Part shown: positions 1-7,855 of the stretch, in pieces | How positions within the stretch are numbered: the first letter of the stretch is position 1 | Layout: each line of letters begins with the position of its first letter | The notes under the pieces: model-generated | What the model was told of the DNA's origin: nothing | Seen by the model: only the letters and a program-made list of their open reading frames with translations | The model's database searches: none | NCBI RefSeq assembly: GCF_004005995.1 | Contig: NZ_CP034767.1 | Span: 1,922,001 to 1,986,000 of the forward strand | Length of the DNA stretch: 64,000 nt | Source of the DNA: Devosia sp. 1566 | GTDB taxonomy: Bacteria > Pseudomonadota > Alphaproteobacteria > Rhizobiales > Devosiaceae | Reading direction: 5' to 3' | Program-made: the position numbers and the translations under genes

Positions 1-83
1 GCAACGGCTGCTATCGCCCGTCGAGTTCGAGAAGCCGCACCGAACCTAACTCCGAAGGTGTCTACAGAACACGGGGCTATTCA
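1..83 (+). mobile_element. right end of an IS3-family insertion sequence (partial)
   Basis: One frame, open from base 2 to the stop at 47-49, encodes a short tail ending LSPVEFEKPHRT, resembling the C-terminus of IS3-family OrfB (DDE) transposases, which commonly end in SPVEFE-like residues. It is followed at 59-83 by TGTCTACAGAAC...GGGGCTATTCA, which looks like an IS3-type right terminal repeat ending in CA. The rest of the element lies left of the window. The receiver gene that starts abruptly at 84 appears to be the insertion target. The family call is from memory of terminal motifs and was not searched. Confidence 0.65.
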
Positions 84-304
84 CCTTGCTGGTGACCGAT
101 GTGGGACTGCCCGGAGGCATGAACGGGCGCCAGGTCGCGGATGCTGCGCGACGTACCCGGCCCGATCTGGAGTTGCTCTTCATCACCGGCTATGCCGAGA
201 ATGCGGTACTGAACCATGGTCACTTGGACCATGGTATGCATGTGATGACCAAGCCTTTCGCCGTGGAAGACTTCGCTCGAAGGATAAAGGCGCTGATCGC
301 GTAA
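84..304 (+). pseudogene. response regulator receiver domain, 5' end cut by the IS
   Basis: The frame reads LVTDVGLPGGMNGRQ near its beginning, which is the phosphoacceptor loop (TDVGLP) and following helix of a CheY-like receiver. It continues through FITGYAE and the conserved lysine motif MTKPF to a normal end at IKALIA. The first beta strand with the acidic pair, about 45 residues, is missing because the IS3-type end abuts the frame at 84. An internal TTG at 86 opens the remaining 72 codons, but the product would lack the acidic pocket. It sits just upstream of an HWE kinase, a frequent partner of such single-domain regulators in Hyphomicrobiales. Confidence 0.75.
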
Positions 305-372
305 AGCTACGACTTGACGGCTATGCCTGTTCAAACTCGCTTCCGGCATGTAGGGAGCCAATTGGAGAAACA

Positions 373-1383
373 ATGACCTCAGCCACGCAAAAACCGAACC
401 CAACCCTTTGGCAACCCAAAAACTTGGCCCGTGCCGTTGAAGCAGCGGGATTGGGGCTATGGTCATGGAACGTCGACACCGACGCCCTGACGATGGACGA
501 CGTAGCCTATGATCTTTGGGGATTGGAGCGGGGTCTGGAAGTCAACTTCGAAGATCTTTCCGCTCATATCCACCCCGCCGACCGGGACCGGGTCCGAGCT
601 GCCTTCCAGGCGACAAGGGCTTTGCTGGGAGCCTACGACATCGACTTCCGCATCATGGCCAGGGACGAGGTCCGGTGGATTTCGGCACGCGGTCAGGGAG
701 ACGATCATGGTATTGTCGAGCGGGTTATGTTTGGCATTTTCGTGGACGCAACTGGCCGCAAGCAGGCGGAAGAAAGCCGTGAGCTTCTCGCTGGGGAAAT
801 GAGCCACCGCGTTAAAAACCTGCTCGCCATCGCCACCGGTCTCACCGCCATAACGTCGCGTTCCACCTCGACGGTGAACGACATGGCCCGGGAACTGACA
901 CAACGGCTGACTGCATTGGGCCGTGCTCATGACCTTGTGCGGCCTGTTCCGGGACAGAGCGGAGCGGCAGCGGCGCTGCTTGGTGACCTGCTGACGGTGC
1001 TGCTTGCCCCATACGATGACTTGGGTGCTTTCAGTGGGCGCATTCGGGTTTCAGTGCCACGGATGAGCGTAGGAGAGACTTCAACCAGCACCCTTGCGCT
1101 CATCGTGCATGAGCTCGCGACCAATTCCCTTAAATATGGGGCTCTGTCGGTGGATACCGGCACGCTCGACGTGTCGTGCTCGGCTCAAGACGAAGCCGTC
1201 ACCATAGTCTGGACGGAAAGAGGCGGCCCGCCCGTTCAGCGGCCTACAGGTAACCCCGGCTATGGCAGCAAGCTGGTGGAACGCAGCGTCACGGGAGCTC
1301 TTCGGGGTTCGATCTCCTACGATTGGGATAAAGCCGGGGCGGTCATTACCCTCAAGCTCCACCCTGATCGCCTCGCACAATGA
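373..1383 (+). CDS. PAS / HWE-family sensor histidine kinase
   Basis: A 336-residue soluble kinase. The start ATG at 373 follows a TTGGAGAA ribosome site; the open frame extends further upstream, but only through unrelated sequence. A PAS domain spans about residues 20-135. The HWE dimerisation domain has the phosphoacceptor in SHRVKNLLA (His145) and the ALGRAHD box. The ATP-binding domain has HELATN (247-252), the diagnostic W-T-E at 280-282 and a GYGSKLVER G-box near 297. No membrane segment is visible, so it probably senses a cytoplasmic signal through the PAS domain. The likely partner regulator immediately upstream is truncated, so signalling may now go to another receiver, for example that at 5625. 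Confidence 0.93.
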   Translation: MTSATQKPNPTLWQPKNLARAVEAAGLGLWSWNVDTDALTMDDVAYDLWGLERGLEVNFEDLSAHIHPADRDRVRAAFQATRALLGAYDIDFRIMARDEVRWISARGQGDDHGIVERVMFGIFVDATGRKQAEESRELLAGEMSHRVKNLLAIATGLTAITSRSTSTVNDMARELTQRLTALGRAHDLVRPVPGQSGAAAALLGDLLTVLLAPYDDLGAFSGRIRVSVPRMSVGETSTSTLALIVHELATNSLKYGALSVDTGTLDVSCSAQDEAVTIVWTERGGPPVQRPTGNPGYGSKLVERSVTGALRGSISYDWDKAGAVITLKLHPDRLAQ

Positions 1384-1728
1384 GCTCACATGGAGGGCTT
1401 GCGGAAGCAGACCCTCAGGCAGCGCGGGATGACGACGATCAATCTGGCGACCGATGCCTGGGCAACTCCGCTGAGTATTGGTTTGGGTGTGCGACAGACA
1501 AACTATTGTTAAGCAGAATACGGGCCCGTACCGATAATCCTATACTCGGACGCTCCTACGTGCAATAAAGTATTTACGTTTTCAGCCTCCGTTGGCTGCC
1601 TGTTCTGCCGGTTTACTGGCCCCTGGCTACCCTCCTATTTTGCGAACGTTTAGACATCTGCAGGCACATCGCTTGTGGATCATCTGCCCGCTCGCTTTAG
1701 CTCCGGGCTACAATCTCAGGACTTTCAA
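1384..1728. other. 345-base non-coding stretch, leader of the cold-shock gene
   Basis: No convincing coding frame is present; a 62-codon frame at 1380-1568 lacks a ribosome site and any recognisable composition. The last 150 bases are relatively AT-rich for this genome around 1560-1650. They probably hold the promoter and long 5' leader typical of cspA-type genes. No specific -35/-10 pair could be assigned with confidence. Confidence 0.4.
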
Positions 1729-1935
1729 ATGATTAACGGCACCGTTAAATTCTTCAATGCCACTAAGGGCTTTGGCTTCATCTCCCCTGAAGGCGGCGAG
1801 AAGGACGCGTTCGTTCATATCTCCGCTGTCGAGCGTTCGGGCCTGAATGGTCTCTACGAGAACGATAAGGTAACCTACGAACTCGAGACCGGCCGTGATG
1901 GCAAGATTTCGGCGACCAATCTGACCCTCGTCTAA
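1729..1935 (+). CDS. cspA: cold-shock protein, CspA family
   Basis: A 68-residue single cold-shock domain, the usual family length. RNP1 is KGFGFI (13-18) and RNP2 is AFVHI (27-31); the first strand MINGTVKFFN is canonical. Family members bind single-stranded RNA and DNA as chaperones in the cytoplasm. The ATG at 1729 follows CTCAGGACTTTCAA (AGGA site). A GC-rich hairpin 9 bases past the stop supports a monocistronic unit. It could be any of several csp paralogues, so the symbol denotes the family only. Confidence 0.95.
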   Translation: MINGTVKFFNATKGFGFISPEGGEKDAFVHISAVERSGLNGLYENDKVTYELETGRDGKISATNLTLV

Positions 1936-1943
1936 GCGACTTC

Positions 1944-1963
1944 AGCCGGGCCAAGGCCCGGCT
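1944..1963 (+). terminator. GC-rich hairpin after the cold-shock gene
   Basis: AGCCGGGCC-AA-GGCCCGGCT forms a perfect 9-base inverted repeat starting 9 bases after the csp stop codon. There is only a weak T-run (CATTTT at 1973), so it is an imperfect intrinsic terminator. Confidence 0.6.
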
Positions 1964-2114
1964 CCTGCCTCCCATTTTGGTCGAGGCACACCATCCGAAG
2001 CAATCCGCGACTTACAGCTGGAACTTCGAACACTCATCTCCACTAGTCTTGCTGCCGGTGCCCCTTTTGGGGGCATGCCGTGCATGCATGATGTCGTCCA
2101 CAAGGACCTTCACC

Positions 2115-2360
2115 ATGAGCAACTTCAACTATGGCGCCCGGGCAGAGCTGTTCGCCAGCCGCCGGTACGCAAAAAACAATCAAACCCAGTATCGCCGGTT
2201 CAATACGGCCGCCGAAGCGGTGCGTTTCGTCATAGAGGATTTGCCGACAGCTGCACGAGCCGGGTCCTACCTCGAGGTCGACGAGCAAAGGTATGAAGGC
2301 GGGTCCATCAAGGAACTATACGATGCGGAAGCCTATCCTCTCGAGCGAACCTTCGCTTGA
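2115..2360 (+). CDS. small hypothetical protein, 81 residues
   Basis: ATG at 2115 follows AAGGACCTTCACC (AAGGA site). The protein is polar and soluble, with YRRFNTAAEAVRFVIEDLP in the middle, an amphipathic helix, and an acidic tail. I recognise no domain by name, though similar short proteins beginning with a FASRR/FxTAAEAVRF pattern occur in rhizobia as far as I recall. It is the first of a row of small same-strand genes (2115-3565) that each have their own ribosome site and may be an accessory cluster. Confidence 0.6.
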   Translation: MSNFNYGARAELFASRRYAKNNQTQYRRFNTAAEAVRFVIEDLPTAARAGSYLEVDEQRYEGGSIKELYDAEAYPLERTFA

Positions 2361-2415
2361 GGTCGCTCCGGTGGACCTGCCGCTTAGGTCTTCGTGAATA
2401 GGTCAGGAACATTTT

Positions 2416-2664
2416 ATGTCAGATCAGACCACCAGCCGAACGATCACCTTCCGCTTCCCCTTTACGCTCCCCGGCATGACAGAGCCTCATGCTCCCGGAA
2501 CATTCGAAGTCATCACGGACGAGGAACAGCTCGACGTCATGTGGGACGCACGTCGCTCGAGCACACGCGTGATGCTGGTCTATCCTGGACGTATCGAGGC
2601 ATTTCCGGTGAGGGCAAGTGACCTGGAGGAAGCCATCGCACTAGATAGGGAAGGTAAGGCCTGA
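2416..2664 (+). CDS. small hypothetical protein, 82 residues
   Basis: ATG at 2416 follows GTCAGGAACATTTT (AGGAA). The product is soluble and reads like a compact alpha/beta domain: a first strand TITFRFPFTLPG, an acidic helix DEEQLDVMWDARR, a strand RVMLVYPGRIEAFPV and a closing helix. No family is recognised. It is encoded 55 bases after the preceding small gene in the same orientation. Confidence 0.6.
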   Translation: MSDQTTSRTITFRFPFTLPGMTEPHAPGTFEVITDEEQLDVMWDARRSSTRVMLVYPGRIEAFPVRASDLEEAIALDREGKA

Positions 2665-2805
2665 ACAAGAATACCCAAAACGGTGGAATTGGCGACCGCA
2701 TGATCTTGGCAAACCGAGAACACTCGGGCCCAAGTTGGTCGAGGCGAAGGGATACGCTTCCAAGGAACATGCGGTCACCAGTGTCACCTTCAGGAGGATT
2801 CCGAA

Positions 2806-3024
2806 TTGCAAAACTATCCCGCGGATCAAGACGTCGTCTCGAAGCTGGAAAAACTGCGTGAAGCGTTGCCCACCTGGGTGATCAGCACAGTAGAACTAGT
2901 CGAGCTAGCGGAAAATGCAGAGCGCGCTGCCGTGCACTCCAACCCCGAAACACTGGACCGCTCGCGTAAGCTCATCGTTGAAGTTGCTGAGTGGCAGCAA
3001 AAATTGATTGATTGGCAGGGCTGA
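2806..3024 (+). CDS. small hypothetical protein with TTG start, 72 residues
   Basis: The start is a TTG at 2806, chosen because a strong AGGAGG lies at 2792-2797, eight bases upstream, and there is no competing ATG. The product is mostly helical: KLEKLREALPTWVISTVELVELAENAERAA followed by LDRSRKLIVEVAEWQQKLIDW. Heptad-like hydrophobic spacing suggests a short coiled coil. There is no recognisable family. Confidence 0.6.
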   Translation: MQNYPADQDVVSKLEKLREALPTWVISTVELVELAENAERAAVHSNPETLDRSRKLIVEVAEWQQKLIDWQG

Positions 3025-3376
3025 ACCTGTCCCCTCGGCTCAAGGCTGAGCTGCGCATCCTCAAGGCGACGCTGGATGCCTCTATGGATGAGGCCAATGC
3101 GGCTGCCGCTGAGTTGAACGTGTAGGCCCCAAGGCACTACTTGGACTCAGCAGTGATCTCGCCAATGGCGCGGCCTGCTGCGGTGATGGACAGCACACCG
3201 AAGCGACGAGCCGGGCACAGTTTTCAATGTCTGTCAGGCTGACCACCAAGGTTGCCTGCTGTCATCAGCAAGCGAGAGTGCTCGCTATGTGGTTCAGGAT
3301 GGCGCATGATTTTCCATCTGCCGGCATTCCGAACACAGCTTTGGCTAGCTGCATCAAAGCCAGATAGAGGTGCTCC
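3025..3376. other. 352-base interval with short remnants only
   Basis: Two short coding-like scraps can be read but no whole gene. On the plus strand a frame ending at 3125 reads LKAELRILKATLDASMDEAN without a start codon. On the minus strand near 3139-3235 a frame ends RFGVLSITAAGRAIGEITAE with an apparent frameshift upstream. These look like debris of small genes. Confidence 0.3.
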
Positions 3377-3565
3377 TTGCATTCGACCTACCGCGGCCAC
3401 GCTGTCGTGCTTACCAAGGATGCCGGCTTCACAGCCCACATCATCGAGCAGTCGAGCTTAAACCCCTTTCCGACAAGTGTGTGGGCCAGCGAGATAGAGG
3501 GCAAAGAGGTCTGTCATGCGCGCGCAAGAGCTCTGGTTGACCTCTATCTGGATCAGCCCACCTGA
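3377..3565 (+). CDS. small hypothetical protein, 62 residues (TTG start)
   Basis: TTG at 3377 follows ATAGAGGTGCTCC (AGAGG site). The sequence has an orderly pattern for a tiny beta-alpha domain: TYRGHAVVLTKDAGFTAHI, then PFPTSVWASEIEGKEVC and a helix ARARALVDLYLD. Comparable proteins with GKEVCxARARxLVDLYL tails seem common in Hyphomicrobiales, but I cannot name the family. Start codon choice is uncertain. Confidence 0.5.
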   Translation: MHSTYRGHAVVLTKDAGFTAHIIEQSSLNPFPTSVWASEIEGKEVCHARARALVDLYLDQPT

Positions 3566-3629
3566 TAGATCTTCGGCGCAGGCGCAGTATGGTCAAACTG
3601 CGCTCACCGCCTTTCAGTTGAGTGGCCCT

Positions 3630-3935
3630 TCACCCCACCTCAGGCGAGCTAACCCCGCCTGGAAACCCCAGCTGAGCCTGCAGGGACCGGATCAGGCGCT
3701 CGGCCTCTGAGGCGACGAACTGACGCTCGGCATCGCTGTGCAAGCCCGCCGTGAACAGCTCCTCCTGGTAGCCCAGGGCCATTTCCTTGCGCCCCACTTC
3801 AACGACCTGGGCCAGCTCCTCCGGGCGAAGTCTCAACGCTAACTCGAGGGCCGCCATCGAGGCCCGCTCCAGCACGGCGATGCGGGCCCGCAAGCGCAAC
3901 AGCTCCATACGCTCGGCAGATATGTCTTGGTTCAT
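3630..3935 (-). CDS. hypothetical helical protein, 101 residues
   Basis: The start MNQDISAER at 3935 is preferred because AGAGAAACCGA precedes it; an upstream extension to 3989 is possible. Residues 8-50 (ELLRLRARIAVLERASMAALELALRLRPEEL) have strong heptad character, and a second helix follows around VASEAERLIRSLQAQLG. No signal peptide or membrane segment is seen. Function unknown; it may be a coiled-coil adaptor. Confidence 0.55.
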   Translation of the reverse strand: MNQDISAERMELLRLRARIAVLERASMAALELALRLRPEELAQVVEVGRKEMALGYQEELFTAGLHSDAERQFVASEAERLIRSLQAQLGFPGGVSSPEVG

Positions 3936-4173
3936 TCGGTTTCTCTTTCGTGTGGCCGCGATCGCTCGGGACCAAAAAAGTCGGCGCATGAGCGCGTAAC
4001 CTGGATCAATTCAAGGCGTGTGAGCCCGGTTAGATGGCGGCGCAACACTACAAACCAGTTAGTGCTCGAACTCAGCAGTGGGCTTAGGCATTATGCGGGC
4101 ATCGCCGACCTGTTGAACCGCGCGTCGGCGGCCGAGAGACACATGCGCTCCCGCCTAGGAAGGAGAGCGCGCC

Positions 4174-4413
4174 ATGCCGATGTATTTTTTCGATATCGCC
4201 AACGGTGAAACCCGGATCAGGGACGACCTCGGCTCTGAACTTACCGACGATCAGGCGGCCCGCAACGAAGCCTCGTTGACTTTGGCAGAGCTGGCCAAGG
4301 ACTATATCCCGGGCGGCGCCCCGCAAAAGAACATCACCATGTGGGTAAGGAACGAGCAGGACAAAGCCGTGTTACAGCTCTCTCTAAGCTTCGCCATGCA
4401 AGCGCTCGACTGA
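4174..4413 (+). CDS. DUF6894 family protein (copy 1), 79 residues
   Basis: ATG at 4174 follows a strong GGAAGGAGA site. The N-terminus MPMYFFDIANG and the D-LGSELTDDQAARNEA segment match the DUF6894 pattern (MPxYFFDxxDG...DxxGxEhxDxxxAxxEA). Function of the family is unknown; members are small, soluble and often multicopy in rhizobia. A paralogue lies at 9657-9905. The 3' end overlaps the convergent Crp-type gene by 80 bases. Confidence 0.85.
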   Translation: MPMYFFDIANGETRIRDDLGSELTDDQAARNEASLTLAELAKDYIPGGAPQKNITMWVRNEQDKAVLQLSLSFAMQALD

Positions 4414-5134
4414 GGATGCGCCAAACGCAAAGTGCGTTTGCCCGCCTATATTCCTTTTCAGGCAAGCCATAGGCAGCCGACGCGAACTCCTCCATGGCCT
4501 CACGGCGGCGTATCGTGACGTAGCCGCGTTCGGCACAAATGAAGCCATTGCCTTCGAGCACATGCAGCGCGGTAGTGACGCTGGGCCGGCGGACGGCCAG
4601 CGTCGTGGCCATGATGTCGTGAGTGAGCGCCATCTCGTAGCTGTCGGAACGGTCGTGGCACATCAACAGCCACCGAGCGAGCCGCTCATCAATTTGATGG
4701 ACGGCGTTGGAGAGAGCCGTAAATGCGGTCTGCACACGCAACGCTTGAACGTAGCGTAGCAGCGGCAGCTGAATGGCCGGGCGCTCGGCAATCGCCGCCA
4801 GCAAGTCCTGCTGCTTTATTCTGTGCCCGGCACCCGGGTTCTGCATGAACACCTCGTGATTTTTGTGGTCAGAGCCGAGCACCGCTTCCAACGGGCTAAA
4901 GCCGTCCCGGCCAAAAAGCCCGATCTCGGCTTGATGCCCTTCTGATGACACGACCACCGAGCCGATCCCGGAAGACGGGAAATAAACGAAGTCTATGGCT
5001 TGGTCGGCCTGCGCAATGCCGAACCGCACGGGCAGATCGACAGGCTCCAGGTGCGGACTGAGCCGTGCAAAATCGTCGGCAGCTAAAAGCGCGAGGAGGT
5101 GATTGGACGTGTTGGATTGGTTGAGGCGGGACAT
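4334..5134 (-). CDS. Crp/Fnr-type transcriptional regulator
   Basis: 266 residues from the ATG at 5134, which follows a strong GGAGGAG site. An N-terminal cyclic-nucleotide-binding-like jelly roll (to about 125) includes FVYFPSSGIGSVV and AEIGLFGRDGFSPLEAVLG, typical of the alphaproteobacterial Crp subgroup lacking the canonical cAMP arginine. A long helix and then a winged helix follow: LTHDIMATTLAVRRPSVTTALHVLEGNGFI, with YVTIRRREAMEEFASAAY after the wing. The last 30 residues after GLPEKEYRR exceed the usual length and lie in the overlap with the opposing DUF6894 gene, so they may be a stop-codon-loss tail. Effector unknown. Confidence 0.9.
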   Translation of the reverse strand: MSRLNQSNTSNHLLALLAADDFARLSPHLEPVDLPVRFGIAQADQAIDFVYFPSSGIGSVVVSSEGHQAEIGLFGRDGFSPLEAVLGSDHKNHEVFMQNPGAGHRIKQQDLLAAIAERPAIQLPLLRYVQALRVQTAFTALSNAVHQIDERLARWLLMCHDRSDSYEMALTHDIMATTLAVRRPSVTTALHVLEGNGFICAERGYVTIRRREAMEEFASAAYGLPEKEYRRANALCVWRILSRALAWRSLERAVTRLCPARSLPTW

Positions 5135-5624
5135 AGCTCTCCTCCCATTCAGGGGCAAGAGCAATTGAGTCTCCCAGCCGTCCGCGCCCGGAAACCCGGC
5201 GAACGATGAGCCAGCAATAGCATGCTTTGCCACCTGGCCGAACTTGGTACGATGGCAGACGGAAGCGCATCACGCGCTGGGTTGGTTTCCGGATCGATAA
5301 CATTTCGCCAAGAACAGGCATTCCGCTCTCGCTCACGATCTGAAGAAGGTGCGCATATCGGTATCGGCATAAAACCGGCCGATCCTCGGGCCCCAACCGA
5401 ACTGTTTGAGAGTGTTAGCTACCTGCTGATCCGAGCAAAGAGGCTGGTCGACAATTATCTGACCTGAATGCTTCAGCATCAGGATTATGCCTAGCAGCCC
5501 GCCACAAGGATTTATCGCTGCATAAGTACTCAGCCGCAGGAGGAGGCCTCAAATCAAATTGGATCGATCGGCAAGGCCGGGACGTTCAGCCTTGAAGCAC
5601 CATTGAGGTGCAAGGATTTCCTAA
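5135..5624. other. 490-base interval without a supported gene
   Basis: It separates the Crp-type gene (leftward) and a receiver gene (rightward). Open frames here have no ribosome site and low-complexity arginine-rich translations. It presumably holds both promoters. Just before the receiver gene, TTGAAGCACCATTGAGGTGCAA contains a GCACC-ATTGA-GGTGC inverted repeat (5597-5611). Confidence 0.35.
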
Positions 5625-5993
5625 ATGAATGGCCCGATTACCCGCATGAATATAGTGGACGCTCTGCAGGACGACGGGTTCAAGATTCATGAGGTGCCGA
5701 ATGCAGAAGAGGCTCTGAAGGCCTTGGACGTGCAATTAGGTGTCGACTGCCTGCTGACGGATGTAGACCTGGGCGCGGGGTTGAACGGACTGCGCTTGGC
5801 TAGCGAGGTTCGCACCCGGTATCCGTCGGTTGAGATCGTCGTCGTGTCGGGGCAATTGCGGTCGATGCCGCCTGGCGTGCCCGACGGCCGATTCTTCATC
5901 AAGCCTTACGACCCTGCAGCGATCGCTAAAACGCTTCGTGAAATGGTTCTAGCTAGACGCAATCGCGCGCGTGGCAATTCGCGATGTTCCTAG
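5625..5993 (+). CDS. single-domain response regulator lacking the first beta strand
   Basis: 122 residues. The phosphoacceptor is Asp46 in CLLTDVDLG, the switch residue Ser75 in VVVSGQ and the conserved lysine Lys93 in FFIKPYDP. A helix RMNIVDALQDDGF begins almost at the N-terminus, whereas whole receivers have about 12 extra residues there with the Mg-binding acidic pair. A TAA stop lies immediately before the ATG, so the missing strand cannot be restored in frame. It may be a decayed regulator or a phosphorylation-independent one. No output domain, as in CpdR/SdrG-like regulators. Confidence 0.8.
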   Translation: MNGPITRMNIVDALQDDGFKIHEVPNAEEALKALDVQLGVDCLLTDVDLGAGLNGLRLASEVRTRYPSVEIVVVSGQLRSMPPGVPDGRFFIKPYDPAAIAKTLREMVLARRNRARGNSRCS

Positions 5994-6231
5994 CCATGTG
6001 ACTAGGGACCTGCCGCGATGTCGGCGGTTACTCGGCCACCTGCGATAATCGAGAGAATGCCGTCCAGCATTGAGGGTTATGGGAGTCGAGGATCAGCACC
6101 GATCCGCCGTCTTGGAACCGGTGTGCAGGCGCAGGACATATACGGGATAGCCTAACGTCCGCGGGGTGTTTTCTTAATTCAGCAGGTCGCCTGCGGTAAT
6201 CCAGTCACCTATAGTATAGGCAGGATGAAGG

Positions 6232-6489
6232 ATGCTGCCCATGTACAACGACGCACTTTATGCGGGGAACTGGCGAGACATCCCCGTCGATGCGACGGAG
6301 ATGTCTGTTTGGTCGGCATCAATGCTCCAAAGCAGCGGGTTCCTAACGATAGGCAAAGTAGCCGACGCTTCGGACGAGGCGCTCCTGTCGATCTCACCGC
6401 TTGTCCGGGTACACCTGGCTGAGATCAGGGAAGTAATCCGTGAGTGTCAGAGTGGAGGCTACATTCCGCCGCAATGGATGGTTGAATAG
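6232..6489 (+). CDS. small protein with a helix-hairpin-helix-like (alpha-CTD-like) fold
   Basis: 85 residues; ATG at 6232, with an alternative ATG at 6241 behind AAGGATGC. The segment FLTIGKVADASDEALLSISPLVRVHLAEIREVI resembles the RNA polymerase alpha C-terminal domain signature, where a T-x-G-x-h-x-x-h-x-D-E-x-L motif is followed by a G-x-x-x-L-x-E-I helix. Here the hairpin glycine is replaced by leucine or valine (PLVRVH). Possibly a small nucleic-acid-binding protein; function unknown. Confidence 0.6.
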   Translation: MLPMYNDALYAGNWRDIPVDATEMSVWSASMLQSSGFLTIGKVADASDEALLSISPLVRVHLAEIREVIRECQSGGYIPPQWMVE

Positions 6490-6824
6490 TTCAGGGCCGG
6501 GCACGGGAAACCAAACTGCTGTTTGCTTGCATTTCAATGGGGTAGAGCTGCAACTTCAAGAGTTCCGTTACCTCAAGCCGATTTGGTTGTTGAGCCCACC
6601 TATCCGCATCACGTCCAGGTATGACTTGGTCGCGGGGGCACTTACCCTACCAACCAACCAGGCGCATTGGTTTCCACATAAGGGGGCGTTTCTTGATGTA
6701 TGGAAGCCCCCCACCTTAATGGCGCCGTGCTTCGAGCGCTTATTGGCGAGGGTGCGACCCAAGGCAGTACTCTGGTGTGCCTCGGGCCCGATCTTTCCCT
6801 TCCCTGCCATTTCGGAGAATTCCA
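6490..6824. other. 335-base interval, probable promoter region
   Basis: No supported gene. Overlapping long frames on both strands have poor coding character. It lies directly upstream of the attachment-protein/cytochrome pair and probably contains their promoter, which I could not locate. Confidence 0.35.
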
Positions 6825-7226
6825 ATGATACTACCCAAGGGTACGACGATTGCTGTTGCAGACGGGGAGAAGCTGAACCTGTTCCGCAACTCGGGGGATG
6901 AGGCCGAACTGAAGCTCACCCGCTCCGAGCACTCGCAGGTGGACGACGATGCACAAGGGAGCGGCTCGCGCCAGAACAGCTCTGGCAATCCGGATCAAAG
7001 CCAAGCCAGCGAAGACGGCTTTTCGGCCGGCATCGTAGCGCTGCTCAACAAAGCCGTGCTCGGCGGCCAGATTGACGGCCTCGTTGTCATCGCAGCGCCG
7101 CGGGCACTGGGAGAGATGCGCAAGCACTACCACAAGGCGCTTAGTGCCAAGCTTCTTGGCGAGATCTCCAAAGATCTGACGGGCCACTCGATGGGCGACG
7201 TCGAAACTGCGATTCAAGCGGCATGA
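6825..7226 (+). CDS. host attachment family protein (baeRF/AtsE-like)
   Basis: 133 residues from ATG 6825, preceded by TCGGAGAATTCC. It starts MILPKGTTIAVADGEKLNLFRN and ends with LVVIAAPRALGEMRKHYH and LLGEISKDLTGHSMGDVETAI, the pattern of 'protein required for attachment to host cells', a family related to release-factor eRF1 domain folds. Soluble, with a low-complexity acidic/serine linker at about 38-63. Overlaps the cytochrome gene by 4 bases (ATGA), so the two are translationally coupled. The name is historical; molecular function is not established. Confidence 0.85.
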   Translation: MILPKGTTIAVADGEKLNLFRNSGDEAELKLTRSEHSQVDDDAQGSGSRQNSSGNPDQSQASEDGFSAGIVALLNKAVLGGQIDGLVVIAAPRALGEMRKHYHKALSAKLLGEISKDLTGHSMGDVETAIQAA

Positions 7227-7588
7227 ATATCCCCACACGCTTGAGGCCGGGCCTAGCAGCCCTGATCATTCTCGGTTGCGCGGCCAGCGCCATAGCTGCC
7301 CAGGAATATGACCCAGTCGAGGAGGGTCATGCGCTGGCAACGATGTACTGCATGGATTGTCATGCCACCGAGACCGCCGGCGAAAGCCCCTTTGCCACCG
7401 CCCCACGATTCCGGGACCTGCATCTGCGCTATGACGTTGAGCTTCTCAGCGAAGCGCTGGTGGAGGGCATCGTAACTGCGCACCCCGAGATGCCACAGTT
7501 CGAGTTCGATCCTGCTCAAGCAGCGGCAATTGTTGCGTACTTGAAGTCTTTGAAACCAGGAACACCGCCTGGCGCAATCAGGCGTTGA
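7223..7588 (+). CDS. small c-type cytochrome
   Basis: 121 residues. A signal peptide covers about 1-26 (LAALIILGCAASAIAA) with a cleavage after the AxA. The heme site is CMDCH at 43-47 and the probable axial methionine is Met90 in HPEMPQF, as in class I cytochromes c; C-terminal helix AAAIVAYLKSLKP. A soluble periplasmic electron carrier is expected. Coupled to the upstream attachment-family gene by an ATGA overlap. Confidence 0.92.
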   Translation: MNIPTRLRPGLAALIILGCAASAIAAQEYDPVEEGHALATMYCMDCHATETAGESPFATAPRFRDLHLRYDVELLSEALVEGIVTAHPEMPQFEFDPAQAAAIVAYLKSLKPGTPPGAIRR

Positions 7589-7699
7589 GGTTGGATACAG
7601 TCCAGAACGTGCGTGCGCAGGACGATGCCGTGACAGCCCGATCCCGCTCCCGCGCTGACTAGGCTAAGGTGTGCAATAATCCTCTGTTTTGATGATGGC

Positions 7700-7855
7700 T
7701 CAGCGCAGCACACCTTCAGTGTCCTCACAGAAGTATGTTCCGGTTGAAAGGACTGACACGCTGATCGGTTCGAGCGCGGTGTATGCCACCGTCTTGAATG
7801 CTGCGGCCGGGTCAATGTCGTCTGCTTCGTCATAGGCGGAATATGGCGAATACAA
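7700..7855 (-). CDS. possible small gene or gene remnant, about 51 residues
   Basis: A minus-strand frame ending at 7700 reads DIDPAAAFKTVAYTALEPISVSVL then STGTYFCEDTEGVLR, which has natural composition and third-position GC. No ATG start is available; a TTG at 7855 has no ribosome site. It is either a small unrecognised protein or the 3' end of a decayed gene. Confidence 0.35.
   Translation of the reverse strand: MYSPYSAYDEADDIDPAAAFKTVAYTALEPISVSVLSTGTYFCEDTEGVLR

Noticed and set aside
58..372. N-terminal extension of the HWE kinase frame
   Set aside because: It overlaps the IS end and the receiver gene in another frame and is not kinase-like; ATG 373 with a ribosome site is preferred.
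1380..1568. 62-codon plus-strand frame after the HWE kinase
   Set aside because: No ribosome site, no recognisable composition and it overlaps the kinase stop; more likely chance.
5222..5467. 81-codon plus-strand frame upstream of the receiver gene
   Set aside because: Serine/arginine-rich, no ribosome site and no pattern of a folded domain.
6028..6156. Minus-strand frame reading GGSVLILDSHNPQCWTAFSR
   Set aside because: Natural-looking composition but no start codon and only about 42 residues; may be a remnant, not enough for a gene call.
6440..6901. 153-codon plus-strand frame
   Set aside because: It overlaps two better supported genes and its translation has no protein-like pattern.
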